NCBI GenBank assembly: GCA_008501585.1
Contig: QQUN01000005.1
Span: forward strand, 62,001 to 126,000
Direction of reading: 5' to 3'
Source: Pseudomonadota bacterium
GTDB lineage: Bacteria; Pseudomonadota; Gammaproteobacteria; Burkholderiales; Rhodocyclaceae
Length of the DNA: 64,000 nucleotides
The notes beneath the pieces were generated by a model. The model made no database searches and was not told where the DNA came from. It saw only the letters and a program-made list of their open reading frames with translations. Positions 41,425 to 52,120 of the stretch are shown piece by piece (within the stretch, counting starts at the first letter, position 1; each line of letters opens with the position of its first letter). A program made the position numbers and the translations under genes.

Positions 41425-41958
41425 TTAGCGGCGGCGGGCCGGCGCGCGCTTGGCCGGCTGGCTGGCAGCGCCAACCTGCGTGAAGGCCTGGAAGGCTTCG
41501 GTCGAGGCGCGGGTCATCTGCTCGAAGGCGGCACGGGCGTTGTCCATGGCACCTTGCACAGCGCCCATGGCGTTCTGGTCGGTGATGGGCATGCCGGTGA
41601 ACATCTTGTTGATGGCTTCGAACACGTCGTTGCCGCCGGAGGCCAGCTGCTCGCTGACCATCTTGCCGACTTCCGACTGGGCCTGGGCGGCGACTTCGGC
41701 GATCTCACGGGCGCAGGCGAGCATGCGCTCGGTCGAGGCCTGGGCGTACTCGGTGCGCAGGCGGAGGATGTCTTGCGGATCCTTGGTGGTGGTCAGCGCC
41801 TTGGCGTTGTTGACACCGTCTTCAAACAGGGTCTTGGCCGTGCGGACCTGCAGCTCCATGATGCGCTGCGAGTTCTCGATCGACATCTGCGCCAGGCGCA
41901 TGGCCGCTTCGAGGTTCTTCTTCTGCAGTTCGTTGAGTTGTTCCGGTTTGATCGCCAT
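41425..41958 (-). CDS. phaP: Phasin family protein (polyhydroxyalkanoate granule-associated)
   Basis: Phasins coat polyhydroxyalkanoate granules and control their size. The 177-residue protein is almost entirely amphipathic helix, starting MAIKPEQLNELQKKNLEAA, with Gln/Ala-rich heptads and a basic C-terminal tail (AKRAPARRR), matching the phasin_2 group. The start ATG at 41956-41958 has GAGGAGAG just upstream. Monocistronic. The promoter region contains one of two copies of a TGTTGC-type dyad, a candidate site for the PHA-responsive repressor PhaR. Implies that the host stores polyhydroxyalkanoate. Confidence 0.93.
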   Translation of the reverse strand: MAIKPEQLNELQKKNLEAAMRLAQMSIENSQRIMELQVRTAKTLFEDGVNNAKALTTTKDPQDILRLRTEYAQASTERMLACAREIAEVAAQAQSEVGKMVSEQLASGGNDVFEAINKMFTGMPITDQNAMGAVQGAMDNARAAFEQMTRASTEAFQAFTQVGAASQPAKRAPARRR

Positions 41959-42003
41959 GCTGCTCTCCTCGCTTGAATGGATAAGGTTGAGGCGACTGAC
42001 AGG

Positions 42004-42021
42004 TGTTGCGCTGTAGCAGAT
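42004..42021. promoter_or_regulatory. Candidate operator, copy 1 (phasin promoter region)
   Basis: TGTTGC-GCTGTA-GCAGAT, 13 of 18 bases shared with the copy at 42127-42144. Lies about 50 bp upstream of the phasin start. PhaR-type repressors bind TGC/GCA-rich dyads in phasin promoters, so PhaR is the likely ligand; inference. Confidence 0.4.
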
Positions 42022-42126
42022 GGACTGCTTTGTGAGCGACAGACGTCTCAATTCACTCAAAGTAACACATTGGCGCAGGCCAGAAAACCGCGCATGATCA
42101 GTTCTTTTTTAGTTCAAACAGATGTT

Positions 42127-42144
42127 TGTTGCGTTGCAGCAACA
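42127..42144. promoter_or_regulatory. Candidate operator, copy 2 (TGTTGC-N6-GCAACA)
   Basis: A perfect 6-bp inverted repeat with a 6-bp spacer, itself containing GTTGCAGCAAC. Located between phasin and clpB, about 30 bp upstream of the clpB heat-shock promoter. Confidence 0.4.
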
Positions 42145-42171
42145 CATTCCGGAAGAATGATTGCGCCGGCG

Positions 42172-42201
42172 CTTGAAATGGGCCGCCCGACGCCCCACCT
42201 A
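42172..42201 (+). promoter_or_regulatory. Sigma-32 (RpoH) heat-shock promoter of clpB
   Basis: CTTGAAA (42172-42178), a 14-bp spacer and CCCCACCTA (42193-42201) fit the RpoH consensus (CTTGAAA and CCCCAT-type boxes) nearly perfectly. It starts transcription about 28 bp before the clpB ATG. Confidence 0.88.
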
Positions 42202-42235
42202 AGGACCAACAGTTCTTACGGACGAGGAAAACTCC

Positions 42236-44827
<2,592 letters not shown>

Positions 44828-44855
44828 GCGTGTTGCGTTTGCGGTGTTGAGCCAG

Positions 44856-44879
44856 AAGGGCGCCCCCGTGGCGCCCTTT
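44856..44879 (+). terminator. clpB terminator
   Basis: AAGGGCGCC (44856-44864), CCCGT loop, GGCGCCCTT (44870-44878) and a short T-run. Lies between clpB and the convergent GGDEF-EAL gene. Confidence 0.75.
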
Positions 44880-44888
44880 GTCCATCCG

Positions 44889-47800
44889 TTAGCGGCGCGA
44901 CCGGCCGTCGACGACGAACTGGAGTCGCTGGAGCAGGTCGGTGCTGCTGTCAACCAGCCGGGCCTGGGCGTCGACGGTGGCCTGTGCGTTGCCCGCGCGC
45001 CGCTGCGCGATGACCTGGTCGCCATCGGCATGCAGCGACCGATGCAGGGCGTCGATGGCGCCGAGCAGTTCGGACTGCGGCATCTCGATCCGCTTGCGGT
45101 CCAGCCACTGACCGAACCGGCAGCGATGCGGGTTGGTCTCGGGGGCGTCGTCGGCGTCGCTGCGGACGAAGGCATCGAGCTGGTCGATCCAGGCGCGGTG
45201 TTCCGAGGCGGCGTAGAGCAGTTCGATGTCCTGGCGGTTCAACTGGCCAGTCTGGGTCCATACCACCGGTGCCGTCCAGCCTTGGGCCCACGCGGTCAGC
45301 GCTTCGGCTGACATCGGCCGGGCGATCCCGTAGCCCTGTGCCTGTTCGCAGCCCAGTTGCAGCAAGACCTTGCCGTGCTCTTCGGTCTCGACGCCTTCGG
45401 CGATCACCTCGCGATGAAAGGCGCGGGCCAGCCCGAGGACGCCTTCGAGGATGGAGAGGTCGCCGGGGTCGTGGAGCATGTCGCGCACAAAGCCCTGGTC
45501 GATCTTGAGCACGTGAACCGGCAGGCGCTTGAGATAAATGAGCGATGAGTAGCCGGTGCCGAAATCGTCCAGCGCGAAACGCACGCCAAGCTCGGCGCAG
45601 TCGGCGATGACTTGCGAGACATGGTTGATGTCTTCGAGCGCACTGCTCTCGAGCACCTCCAGTTCAAGGTGCGCCGCCGCCACGCCGGGGAAGCGCGCGA
45701 GCAGGTCTTTCAGGCGGGCGGTGAAGTCCGGCTGTTGCAGGTGGTTGGCGGCAACGTTGACGCTGACCGTGAGCTCGACGCCAGCCTGTTGCCAGGCGTC
45801 GATCTGGGCCAGCGCCGTGGCAATGACCCATTCTCCCAGCGCGATGCTGACCGGATCCGATTCGATGTGGGGCAGGAACTCGCCGGGGGCCAGCAGGCCG
45901 CGTTGCGGGTGGGCCCACCGGATCAGGGCCTCGGCGCCGACCATGCTGCCGGTACGCATGTTGACCTTGGGTTGGTAGTGCAGCACGAACTCGTTGCTGG
46001 CGAGCGCCTGGCGGATGCGGGCGATGAGGTCATGCCGGCCGCGAATTGCGCGCTCGTGGTCGGCGTCGAACACATGGAAGCGATTCTTGCCGGTCTGCTT
46101 GGCCTGATACATGGCCTGGTCGGCCTGGCGGATGAGCTGGTCGGAGTCGAGGTCAACATCGCCGTGGTAGTGGGTCAGCCCGATGCTGCCCGACACCTGC
46201 AGGCGCTCCTGATCGATATGGATCGGCTCGGCGATCTTGGCCAGCAACCGGTGCATGATGGCTTCGACGGTCTCTTTGCTGGCGATGTCGGGCAGCATCA
46301 TGACGAATTCGTCGCCGCCGAAGCGGGCGACGGTGTCTTCCTCGCGCAGGGTCTCGGACAGCCGCGATGCGGTCGTGGTCAGCACGCGATCGCCAATGGC
46401 GTGGCCGAGGCGGTCGTTGATCTCTTTGAAGCCGTCGAGGTCGAGATAGGCGAGGGCGAGCCGGGTTTTTTTGCGGCGGGCCCGGGCCATGGTCTGGTTC
46501 AGTCGGTCGACCAGCAGGACGCGATTGGGCAGGCCGGTCAGGTCGTCGTAGAAGGCCAGGTGCTCGAGCTGGCGCTCGTTCTCCTTCTGCCGGCTGATGT
46601 CCGAAAACACCGCCACATAGTGGGAGACGGTGCCGGCGTTGTCGTAAACCGCCGAGATGGTCAGGAGTTCGGGAAAGAGTGCGCCCGATTTCTTGCGGTT
46701 CCAGATTTCGCCTTCCCAGAAACCCTTGGTCAGCAGGTTGTGCCACATCGCCTGGTAAAAGGCGTGGTCGTGCCGGCCGGAGCGCAGCAGGCGCGGATTG
46801 TTGCCGATGGCGTCCTCGCGGGCGTAGCCGGTGATCCGCGTAAAGGCGTCATTGACCTTGAGGATCGTCCCGTCGCCGTCGGTGATCAGGATCCCTTCCC
46901 GCGCACTGCCAAACACACTGGCGGTCAGTTGCAGTTCGACTTCGGCCAGCTTGCTGGCGGAGATGTCGATCTGGCTGCCCGACATCGTCAGCGGCGTTCC
47001 GTCGGCGGCGCGCTCGGTGATCTGGCCGCGCTCGAGCAGCCACACCCAGTGGCCGTCGTTGTGGCGCATGCGCACTTCGCAGGCATAGTGCGGGTCTTCA
47101 CCCGACAGGTGGCGGGCAAGCAGCCCGGCGGATCGCTCGCGGTCGTCGGGGTGGGTCAGCTCGGTACGGCGGGCCGCGGTGAAGGGTTGCAGTGCGTCCG
47201 GGGCGTAGCCGAGCATGTCGGCGACATGGTGGTTGATGACGATCCGCCCGCTCGGGACATGCCACTCCCAGGTGCCCGCGCGGGTGCCCTGGATGATGCC
47301 CTCCAGCCGCATCTGGTATTGCACCAGTTCGGTGGTCTTGCGCCTGACGGCATAGCGCAGGCGCAGGTTCCAGAGCACGACCATGGCCAGCACGGCCACC
47401 GTGGCCAGCGCGTAGGGCCAGTAATCGAGGAGATGCCGCCCCGGGTCCGCCAGCGGTACGCCCGCCCACTTCAGGCTGATGCGCTCAAGCGCGCCACTGC
47501 TTCGCGCGCGGGCGATGCCCTTGTTGAGAATGCCAAGCAGCACGGTGTTGCCGTCCTTGACTGCCATGGCGTTCTGGCCAACATACAAGGGCTCCGCCGC
47601 TTTCTTCATGCGGTCGTTCAGCCCCTCGCTGTAGAGGAAATGCAGAACGATCTGCTCGTCGCCGATCAGTGCATCGGCACGGCCGTCGATCACGGCGGCC
47701 GCGGCTTCGGAGAAGCTGTCCGTTGGCACGGTAGCAAAGGCGATGCCTTGCGTGCGCAGGTACTCCTCGGCGTAGTCGCCCCGCTGGATGGCGATGCGCT

Positions 47801-48272
47801 TGCCTTGCAGATCGGCCAGGCTGGCGATATCGGGGCGGTCCGCCGCGGTGAAAATCGTGGCCGGCACATCGAACACGGTGTCGGTGAAGTCAAAGTCCCG
47901 GTCGCGCGCCTCGCTGTAGAAAAAGCTGGTCAGCACCTGCGCCCGGCCTTCGAGTACGGCGCGTTGCGCGTCCAGGAAGACGGTGTCGGTGAATTCGGCA
48001 TGAAAACCGAATTCGGTGCTGATCCAGGCCGCCAGTTCGATCATCATCCCTTTGCGCGCACCGGTGTCCGGATCCACGAACTCGAACGGTGGGTAGCGCG
48101 TCTGGCTGACGAAGACGATCGGACCAGCCTGGGCGAGGAACGCGTGCTCGGCGTCCGACAGGCTCGTGCCGTTGCCCGGCTGGGCGAGCGCCGTTGCGCC
48201 GAGCAGCGAATGAACGAGCGGGATCAGCAGGCAGAGCAGCAGTCGTACGAACGACGAACAGGGCATGCGCAT
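44889..48272 (-). CDS. Membrane-bound GGDEF-EAL protein with periplasmic solute-binding sensor and C-terminal CZB domain
   Basis: A 1127-residue cyclic-di-GMP enzyme. Order: signal peptide (1-31); periplasmic SBP_bac_3-type domain (about 45-275); membrane helix (about 283-302); PAS (322-440); PAS (448-568); GGDEF with intact GGDEF (652-656); EAL with EAL (781-783), DDFGTGYSSL (902-911) and EGVET (959-963); and a C-terminal zinc-binding CZB-like domain with His1025, Cys1051 in CRFGQW, His1077 and His1081. Both catalytic motifs look complete, so it may make and degrade c-di-GMP. An ATG at 48264-48266 is an alternative start. No neighbour suggests the ligand. Confidence 0.88.
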   Translation of the reverse strand: MRMPCSSFVRLLLCLLIPLVHSLLGATALAQPGNGTSLSDAEHAFLAQAGPIVFVSQTRYPPFEFVDPDTGARKGMMIELAAWISTEFGFHAEFTDTVFLDAQRAVLEGRAQVLTSFFYSEARDRDFDFTDTVFDVPATIFTAADRPDIASLADLQGKRIAIQRGDYAEEYLRTQGIAFATVPTDSFSEAAAAVIDGRADALIGDEQIVLHFLYSEGLNDRMKKAAEPLYVGQNAMAVKDGNTVLLGILNKGIARARSSGALERISLKWAGVPLADPGRHLLDYWPYALATVAVLAMVVLWNLRLRYAVRRKTTELVQYQMRLEGIIQGTRAGTWEWHVPSGRIVINHHVADMLGYAPDALQPFTAARRTELTHPDDRERSAGLLARHLSGEDPHYACEVRMRHNDGHWVWLLERGQITERAADGTPLTMSGSQIDISASKLAEVELQLTASVFGSAREGILITDGDGTILKVNDAFTRITGYAREDAIGNNPRLLRSGRHDHAFYQAMWHNLLTKGFWEGEIWNRKKSGALFPELLTISAVYDNAGTVSHYVAVFSDISRQKENERQLEHLAFYDDLTGLPNRVLLVDRLNQTMARARRKKTRLALAYLDLDGFKEINDRLGHAIGDRVLTTTASRLSETLREEDTVARFGGDEFVMMLPDIASKETVEAIMHRLLAKIAEPIHIDQERLQVSGSIGLTHYHGDVDLDSDQLIRQADQAMYQAKQTGKNRFHVFDADHERAIRGRHDLIARIRQALASNEFVLHYQPKVNMRTGSMVGAEALIRWAHPQRGLLAPGEFLPHIESDPVSIALGEWVIATALAQIDAWQQAGVELTVSVNVAANHLQQPDFTARLKDLLARFPGVAAAHLELEVLESSALEDINHVSQVIADCAELGVRFALDDFGTGYSSLIYLKRLPVHVLKIDQGFVRDMLHDPGDLSILEGVLGLARAFHREVIAEGVETEEHGKVLLQLGCEQAQGYGIARPMSAEALTAWAQGWTAPVVWTQTGQLNRQDIELLYAASEHRAWIDQLDAFVRSDADDAPETNPHRCRFGQWLDRKRIEMPQSELLGAIDALHRSLHADGDQVIAQRRAGNAQATVDAQARLVDSSTDLLQRLQFVVDGRSRR

Positions 48273-48419
48273 TCACTGTGGCCAGGACGCACGGCGCATG
48301 GTTGTGCCATGCCCGTCTGTCCGGTGGAACTGCGGAAGGATGGTGAGCCGATGATAGCCGCAAATGCCGGGCTACACCTATCGTCGGATGCGGCCGGCGG
48401 TGCCAGGGGGCCGGCGCCG

Positions 48420-49688
48420 TCAGGCGTCCTGGCCGAGTCTTGGTGTTGGGGCGTCGTCGGGTGGGGCGGGTGCGGGCGTCCCGACCAGCGGCTGGAACAC
48501 GTCGGGCAAGACCAGCGTCTGCAGGCTGCGCTGGGTGAACAGAAACCGTCCGTCGACCCAGAACCCCAGCGCCTCCCAGGGAACGGCCGTGTTCAGCAGG
48601 CGGGTGGCTTCATCGAGCGGCAGGGCGGTGTCATGCGGAAACAGGGCAAGAATCGCGCCATCGTAGGCGGTCGCCGGATGCAGGAAGAACGGCGCCTTGC
48701 GGCGGGTACGACCATTGACATAGATGCGCGGTGCATCCGTCTGCGGATAGCCGCGCCCCCAGTGCCACCAGTTGGCTTCGCTGAACGGACGTACGCGGCG
48801 CTCGAGCAGGCGGGGTTTGTGCGCCTGCAAGTGCGGATGGGGCTGGTTGTAGAGCATCCGCCGGGTTGCGCCGGTGTCGATGGTCTGTGAGCAGACGAAT
48901 TCGACATTGCCCTCCGGATGCGCAAATACGTCGTCGGCGCCGGAGACCGCGCCCACCTTGACCGAAAACAGCGCCGACAGCGGCACGCTCATGTGCGCCG
49001 GCGAGAAAGCCAGCTGACCGTCCATCTCGATGAAGTGGCGGGACTCCCAGGTGGTGGCTTGCAGTGTGCGGTAGCGGGTGCGGCGGCTGAAGTTGTTCTT
49101 CTCGAAGCGGAAGATCGCGCAATTGGGCACGGCGCCATCGAAGATGCGGGTGTCGCCGGTTTCGATCCAGTGGGTGATGGTGCCCAGGTCGAAGAGCCGA
49201 CGGTTGAGTTTTCGCGCGGCCGTCAGCTTGATGAACTCGCGCGGCACGATGAAGATCAACTCGCCGTGGTCGGTGAGGTGATCCAGGCACTTGTCGATGA
49301 AGAACAGGAACAGGTTGCTGCGCCCGTCGAAGTGGCGCATGTCGAGGCGTGCGCGTGTCGCTTCGGGGATGTCCTGGAAGCGCACATACGGCGGGTTGCC
49401 GATCACGGTGTCGAAGCGCTCGTGCGACGGGTAGGCGAAAAAATCGCCCTGGATCATGCTGTCGTCGGCCACCTGCGGATCGAGTTCGATCGCCACACAG
49501 CCGGGCAGTTGCGCGCTGAATGCGCCGGCGCCGGCCGAGGGTTCGAGCACCCGGCCGTGACGTTCACGCAGGCTCAGCATCAGCGCGACAATGGCGGGGG
49601 TGGTGAAGACCTGTCCGAGGGAGGTGATGTTTCGAGCCAAGACGTGTGCCTGGACGGTGTTGGGAGGCGCAACGGTAGCGCAAGCCAT
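48420..49688 (-). CDS. Orphan N6-adenine DNA methyltransferase (M.TaqI-like)
   Basis: A 422-residue class I methyltransferase. The N-terminal GQVFTTPAIVALML and motif I VLEPSAGAGAFS (about residues 50-61), the catalytic IGNPPYVRF motif IV, and a C-terminal target-recognition region of about 200 residues place it with gamma-class amino-methyltransferases that modify adenine in DNA. No restriction endonuclease or specificity subunit is adjacent, so it appears solitary. I chose ATG 49688; TTG 49700 is an alternative. Neither has a clear Shine-Dalgarno. Base composition is like its surroundings. Confidence 0.82.
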   Translation of the reverse strand: MACATVAPPNTVQAHVLARNITSLGQVFTTPAIVALMLSLRERHGRVLEPSAGAGAFSAQLPGCVAIELDPQVADDSMIQGDFFAYPSHERFDTVIGNPPYVRFQDIPEATRARLDMRHFDGRSNLFLFFIDKCLDHLTDHGELIFIVPREFIKLTAARKLNRRLFDLGTITHWIETGDTRIFDGAVPNCAIFRFEKNNFSRRTRYRTLQATTWESRHFIEMDGQLAFSPAHMSVPLSALFSVKVGAVSGADDVFAHPEGNVEFVCSQTIDTGATRRMLYNQPHPHLQAHKPRLLERRVRPFSEANWWHWGRGYPQTDAPRIYVNGRTRRKAPFFLHPATAYDGAILALFPHDTALPLDEATRLLNTAVPWEALGFWVDGRFLFTQRSLQTLVLPDVFQPLVGTPAPAPPDDAPTPRLGQDA

Positions 49689-49724
49689 CGGGGGGAGCAA
49701 TGGATGGTGCGCGACACGGTCAAC

Positions 49725-49751
49725 AAAAAAGCGCGGCCGGAGCCGCGCTTT
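49725..49751 (-). terminator. Terminator of the cold-shock gene
   Basis: AAAGCGCGGC (49728-49737), CGGA loop, GCCGCGCTTT (49742-49751) with an A6 run (49725-49730) that reads as T6 on the minus strand. It lies about 22 bp beyond the cold-shock gene stop. Confidence 0.88.
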
Positions 49752-49772
49752 TTGCGTCAGGCGCGAGTCTGG

Positions 49773-49982
49773 TCAGACTGCGCGGATCGCTGCGGCCTGC
49801 AGACCCTTCGGGCCCGTGCGGACTTCGAACTCGACGCGCTGGTTTTCAGCCAGGGTGCGGAAGCCGTTGCCCTGAATTTCGCTGAAGTGTGCGAACAGGT
49901 CGTCACCACCGCCATCGGGCGTAATGAAGCCGAAGCCCTTGGAGTCGTTGAACCATTTCACGGTGCCGGTTTGAGTGCTCAT
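49773..49982 (-). CDS. Cold-shock protein (CspA family)
   Basis: A 69-residue single-stranded-nucleic-acid-binding protein of the CSD fold. RNP1 is KGFGFITP and RNP2 is DLFAHFSEI; the family usually has VFVHFSAI-type RNP2, so the Leu/Ala variant is notable. Ends [12 protein letters not shown]. It acts as RNA chaperone; whether it is cold-induced cannot be told. The start at 49980-49982 was chosen because the upstream extension (MGPRAQIL) is not conserved. Confidence 0.94.
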   Translation of the reverse strand: MSTQTGTVKWFNDSKGFGFITPDGGGDDLFAHFSEIQGNGFRTLAENQRVEFEVRTGPKGLQAAAIRAV

Positions 49983-50283
49983 GTGTATTCGTGTTCCATA
50001 AAAAAACAAAATCTGGGCGCGAGGGCCCACCTGCAGGAACTATCAAGAAACGTACTGAGGGGATTCAAACGTGGGCGGTTTGACCTAACACCGCGAAGAA
50101 ACACCTGCAAGGACAACTGCTTGAAGCGACTGCTCCGACACGATACACCTTTTTTCCGGGGTGTCTAGTGCTTTCTGGCGCCGGCCGCGAAGCGGGAATG
50201 GGCAGGGAGGTCGATGAATGCCTGCCGGCGATGGCCGCGAAATGGGATAATCGCCGCCAACGATGGGTCATTGAAGGGCTGGC
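49983..50283. other. Divergent intergenic region of cold-shock gene and YlqF/RbgA-like gene
   Basis: About 300 bp without a gene. The half next to the cold-shock gene is A/T-rich for this genome (T-tract and a run ATTTTGTTTTTTTATGG on the minus strand) and could be its long 5' leader, as in other csp mRNAs, though I see no convincing promoter. Toward rbgA a GATAAT -10-like element (50246-50251) lies 33 bp before the start. An ACACC/GGTGT hairpin sits around 50145-50164. Confidence 0.4.
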
Positions 50284-51192
50284 ATGACAGTACAGTGGTT
50301 TCCGGGGCACATGAATTCGGCGCGCAAGAAGGCTGCCGAGGCGATGGCCAAGATCGACGTGGTGATCGAGGTGGTTGACGCGCGCCTGCCGGCGGCGAGC
50401 AGCAACCCGATGATCGCCGCCTTGCGCGCGCATCGCCAGCGGCCATGCCTGAAGCTGCTCAACAAGAGCGATCTGGCCGATCCGGCGGTGACGGCCGAAT
50501 GGCTCACCCACTTCAATCGTCAGCCCGGCGTCAAGGCGGTGGCAATTTCATGCAAGAAGCCGGGGGAGGTGGCACGGGTGCCGAAGCTGTGCCAGCAACT
50601 GGCGCCGCACCGCAATGACGGTACCAAGCCCTTGCGCATGATGATCATGGGTATTCCCAACGTCGGCAAATCGACGCTGATGAACGCCCTGCTCAAGCGG
50701 CGCGTGGCCGCGGTGGGCGATGAGCCGGCGGTGACCAAGTCCCAGCAGCGGCTGGACCTCAGCCCGACCATGTCGCTGATCGACACGCCGGGCATGATGT
50801 GGCCGAAGATTGCCTACGATGCCGATGGTTTCATGCTGGCGGCGAGCCACGCCATCGGGGTCAATGCGGTGTCGGAGTTTGATGTGGCGGTGGTGCTGGG
50901 GCAGTTGCTGCTCGATCGCTACCCGGCGCGTGTGGCCGAGCGCTACAAGACCGATGTGACCGGCTTTGACGGTGTGCGCCTGGTCGAAGAGGTGGCACGG
51001 CGGCGCGGCTGCCTGATCAAGGGCGGCGGGATGGATGTCGACAAGGCATCGCTGATCTTGCTGGGGGACTACCGCAGCGGCGCACTGGGGCCGATCAGCC
51101 TGGAGACACCCGACAGTCGCGCAGCGATGATCGCCGCGGCCGCCGAAGCCGAGGCGGAGGCCGTGGCTGATGATTTGCCGGAGGTGGATTGA
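50284..51192 (+). CDS. ylqF: Ribosome biogenesis GTPase YlqF (RbgA-like)
   Basis: A 302-residue circularly permuted GTPase. Motif order is G4 NKSD (about residue 60) first, then G1 GIPNVGKST (about 123-131) and G3 DTPGMMWP (about 161), the hallmark of the YlqF/YawG group. It starts with the typical WFPGHMNSARKKA. RbgA in Bacillus helps late 50S assembly; in betaproteobacteria the role is inferred. Overlaps folP by one base (TGATG). Confidence 0.92.
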   Translation: MTVQWFPGHMNSARKKAAEAMAKIDVVIEVVDARLPAASSNPMIAALRAHRQRPCLKLLNKSDLADPAVTAEWLTHFNRQPGVKAVAISCKKPGEVARVPKLCQQLAPHRNDGTKPLRMMIMGIPNVGKSTLMNALLKRRVAAVGDEPAVTKSQQRLDLSPTMSLIDTPGMMWPKIAYDADGFMLAASHAIGVNAVSEFDVAVVLGQLLLDRYPARVAERYKTDVTGFDGVRLVEEVARRRGCLIKGGGMDVDKASLILLGDYRSGALGPISLETPDSRAAMIAAAAEAEAEAVADDLPEVD

Positions 51193-52013
51193 TGGCGGTG
51201 CTCTCATGTGGCCGGTTCCGGCTGGATCTGTCGACGCCGCGGATCATGGCGATCCTGAATGTGACGCCCGACTCGTTCTCCGGCGATGGCTTGCTCAAGC
51301 AGCGCGACGCGGTGCTGCGCCGTGCCGAGGCGGCGGTCAGGGAGGGGGCGCATGTGCTGGACCTCGGCGGCGAGTCCTCCCGGCCGGGGGCCGAGCCGGT
51401 GAGCGAGGCTGAAGAGCTTGACCGCGTCATGCCGGTGGTCGAGGCCCTGGCGGGCTGGGATGTGCCGGTGTCGGTCGATACCGTCAAGCCCGCGGTGATG
51501 GCCGCGGCGGTGGCGGGCGGCGCGGCGATGATCAATGACATCAATGCCTTGCGTGCGCCGGGGGCCATGGCTGCCGTGGCCAACAGCGAGGCGGCGGTGT
51601 GCCTGATGCACATGCAGGGTGCGCCGCGCACCATGCAGGCGGCACCGAGCTATGACGATGTGGTCACGGAAGTACAGGCCGCGCTGGCCGAACGGGTGGC
51701 GGCGGCTCGGGCGGCCGGCGTGTCTCCGGATCGCATTCTGATCGACCCGGGTTTTGGTTTTGGCAAAACGCTGGAACACAACATTGCACTGTTCCGGGCC
51801 ATGCCGTCGCTGGTGGCGCTGGCGCCGGTGCTGGCGGGCGTGTCAAGAAAGTCCATGCTGGGCGCGCTGACCGGCCAGCCAGTCGAAGCGCGCCTGGTGG
51901 CCAGCGCCGTTGCGGCCGCGCTGGCGGTGCAGGCGGGCGCCTGCTGTGTCAGGGTGCACGACGTGGCGGCGACGCGCGATGCGCTCGCGGTGCTCGCGGC
52001 GTTGGCGCCGTGA
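51192..52013 (+). CDS. folP: Dihydropteroate synthase
   Basis: FolP condenses p-aminobenzoate with dihydropterin pyrophosphate in folate synthesis and is the sulfonamide target. The 273-residue TIM barrel has IMAILNVTPDSFSGDG, the pterin loop LDLGGESSRPGA, the strand DPGFGFGKT and SRKSMLG near the C-terminus. Start ATG 51192 overlaps the preceding stop. It precedes glmM, a common pairing in proteobacteria, here without ftsH nearby. Folate made here feeds the glycine cleavage system in the same window. Confidence 0.96.
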   Translation: MAVLSCGRFRLDLSTPRIMAILNVTPDSFSGDGLLKQRDAVLRRAEAAVREGAHVLDLGGESSRPGAEPVSEAEELDRVMPVVEALAGWDVPVSVDTVKPAVMAAAVAGGAAMINDINALRAPGAMAAVANSEAAVCLMHMQGAPRTMQAAPSYDDVVTEVQAALAERVAAARAAGVSPDRILIDPGFGFGKTLEHNIALFRAMPSLVALAPVLAGVSRKSMLGALTGQPVEARLVASAVAAALAVQAGACCVRVHDVAATRDALAVLAALAP

Positions 52014-52045
52014 TCGTTTCGATGTCGTCAGGTGCCGGCACCTGT

Positions 52046-52051
52046 CATAAT
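52046..52051 (+). promoter_or_regulatory. glmM promoter -10 element
   Basis: CATAAT (52046-52051) lies 70 bp before glmM; the -35 is weak. Transcription from folP may also read through. Confidence 0.4.
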
Positions 52052-52120
52052 TTCGCCTGACACTGGCGGGCGGGGCCGACCGGCCCCCATGACAATCAGA
52101 ATTTAGAGGTCGATGGATCA

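Noticed and set aside
45612-48890. A 1092-codon frame antisense to the GGDEF-EAL gene
   Set aside because: The GGDEF-EAL reading has signal peptide and catalytic motifs; the antisense product has none.
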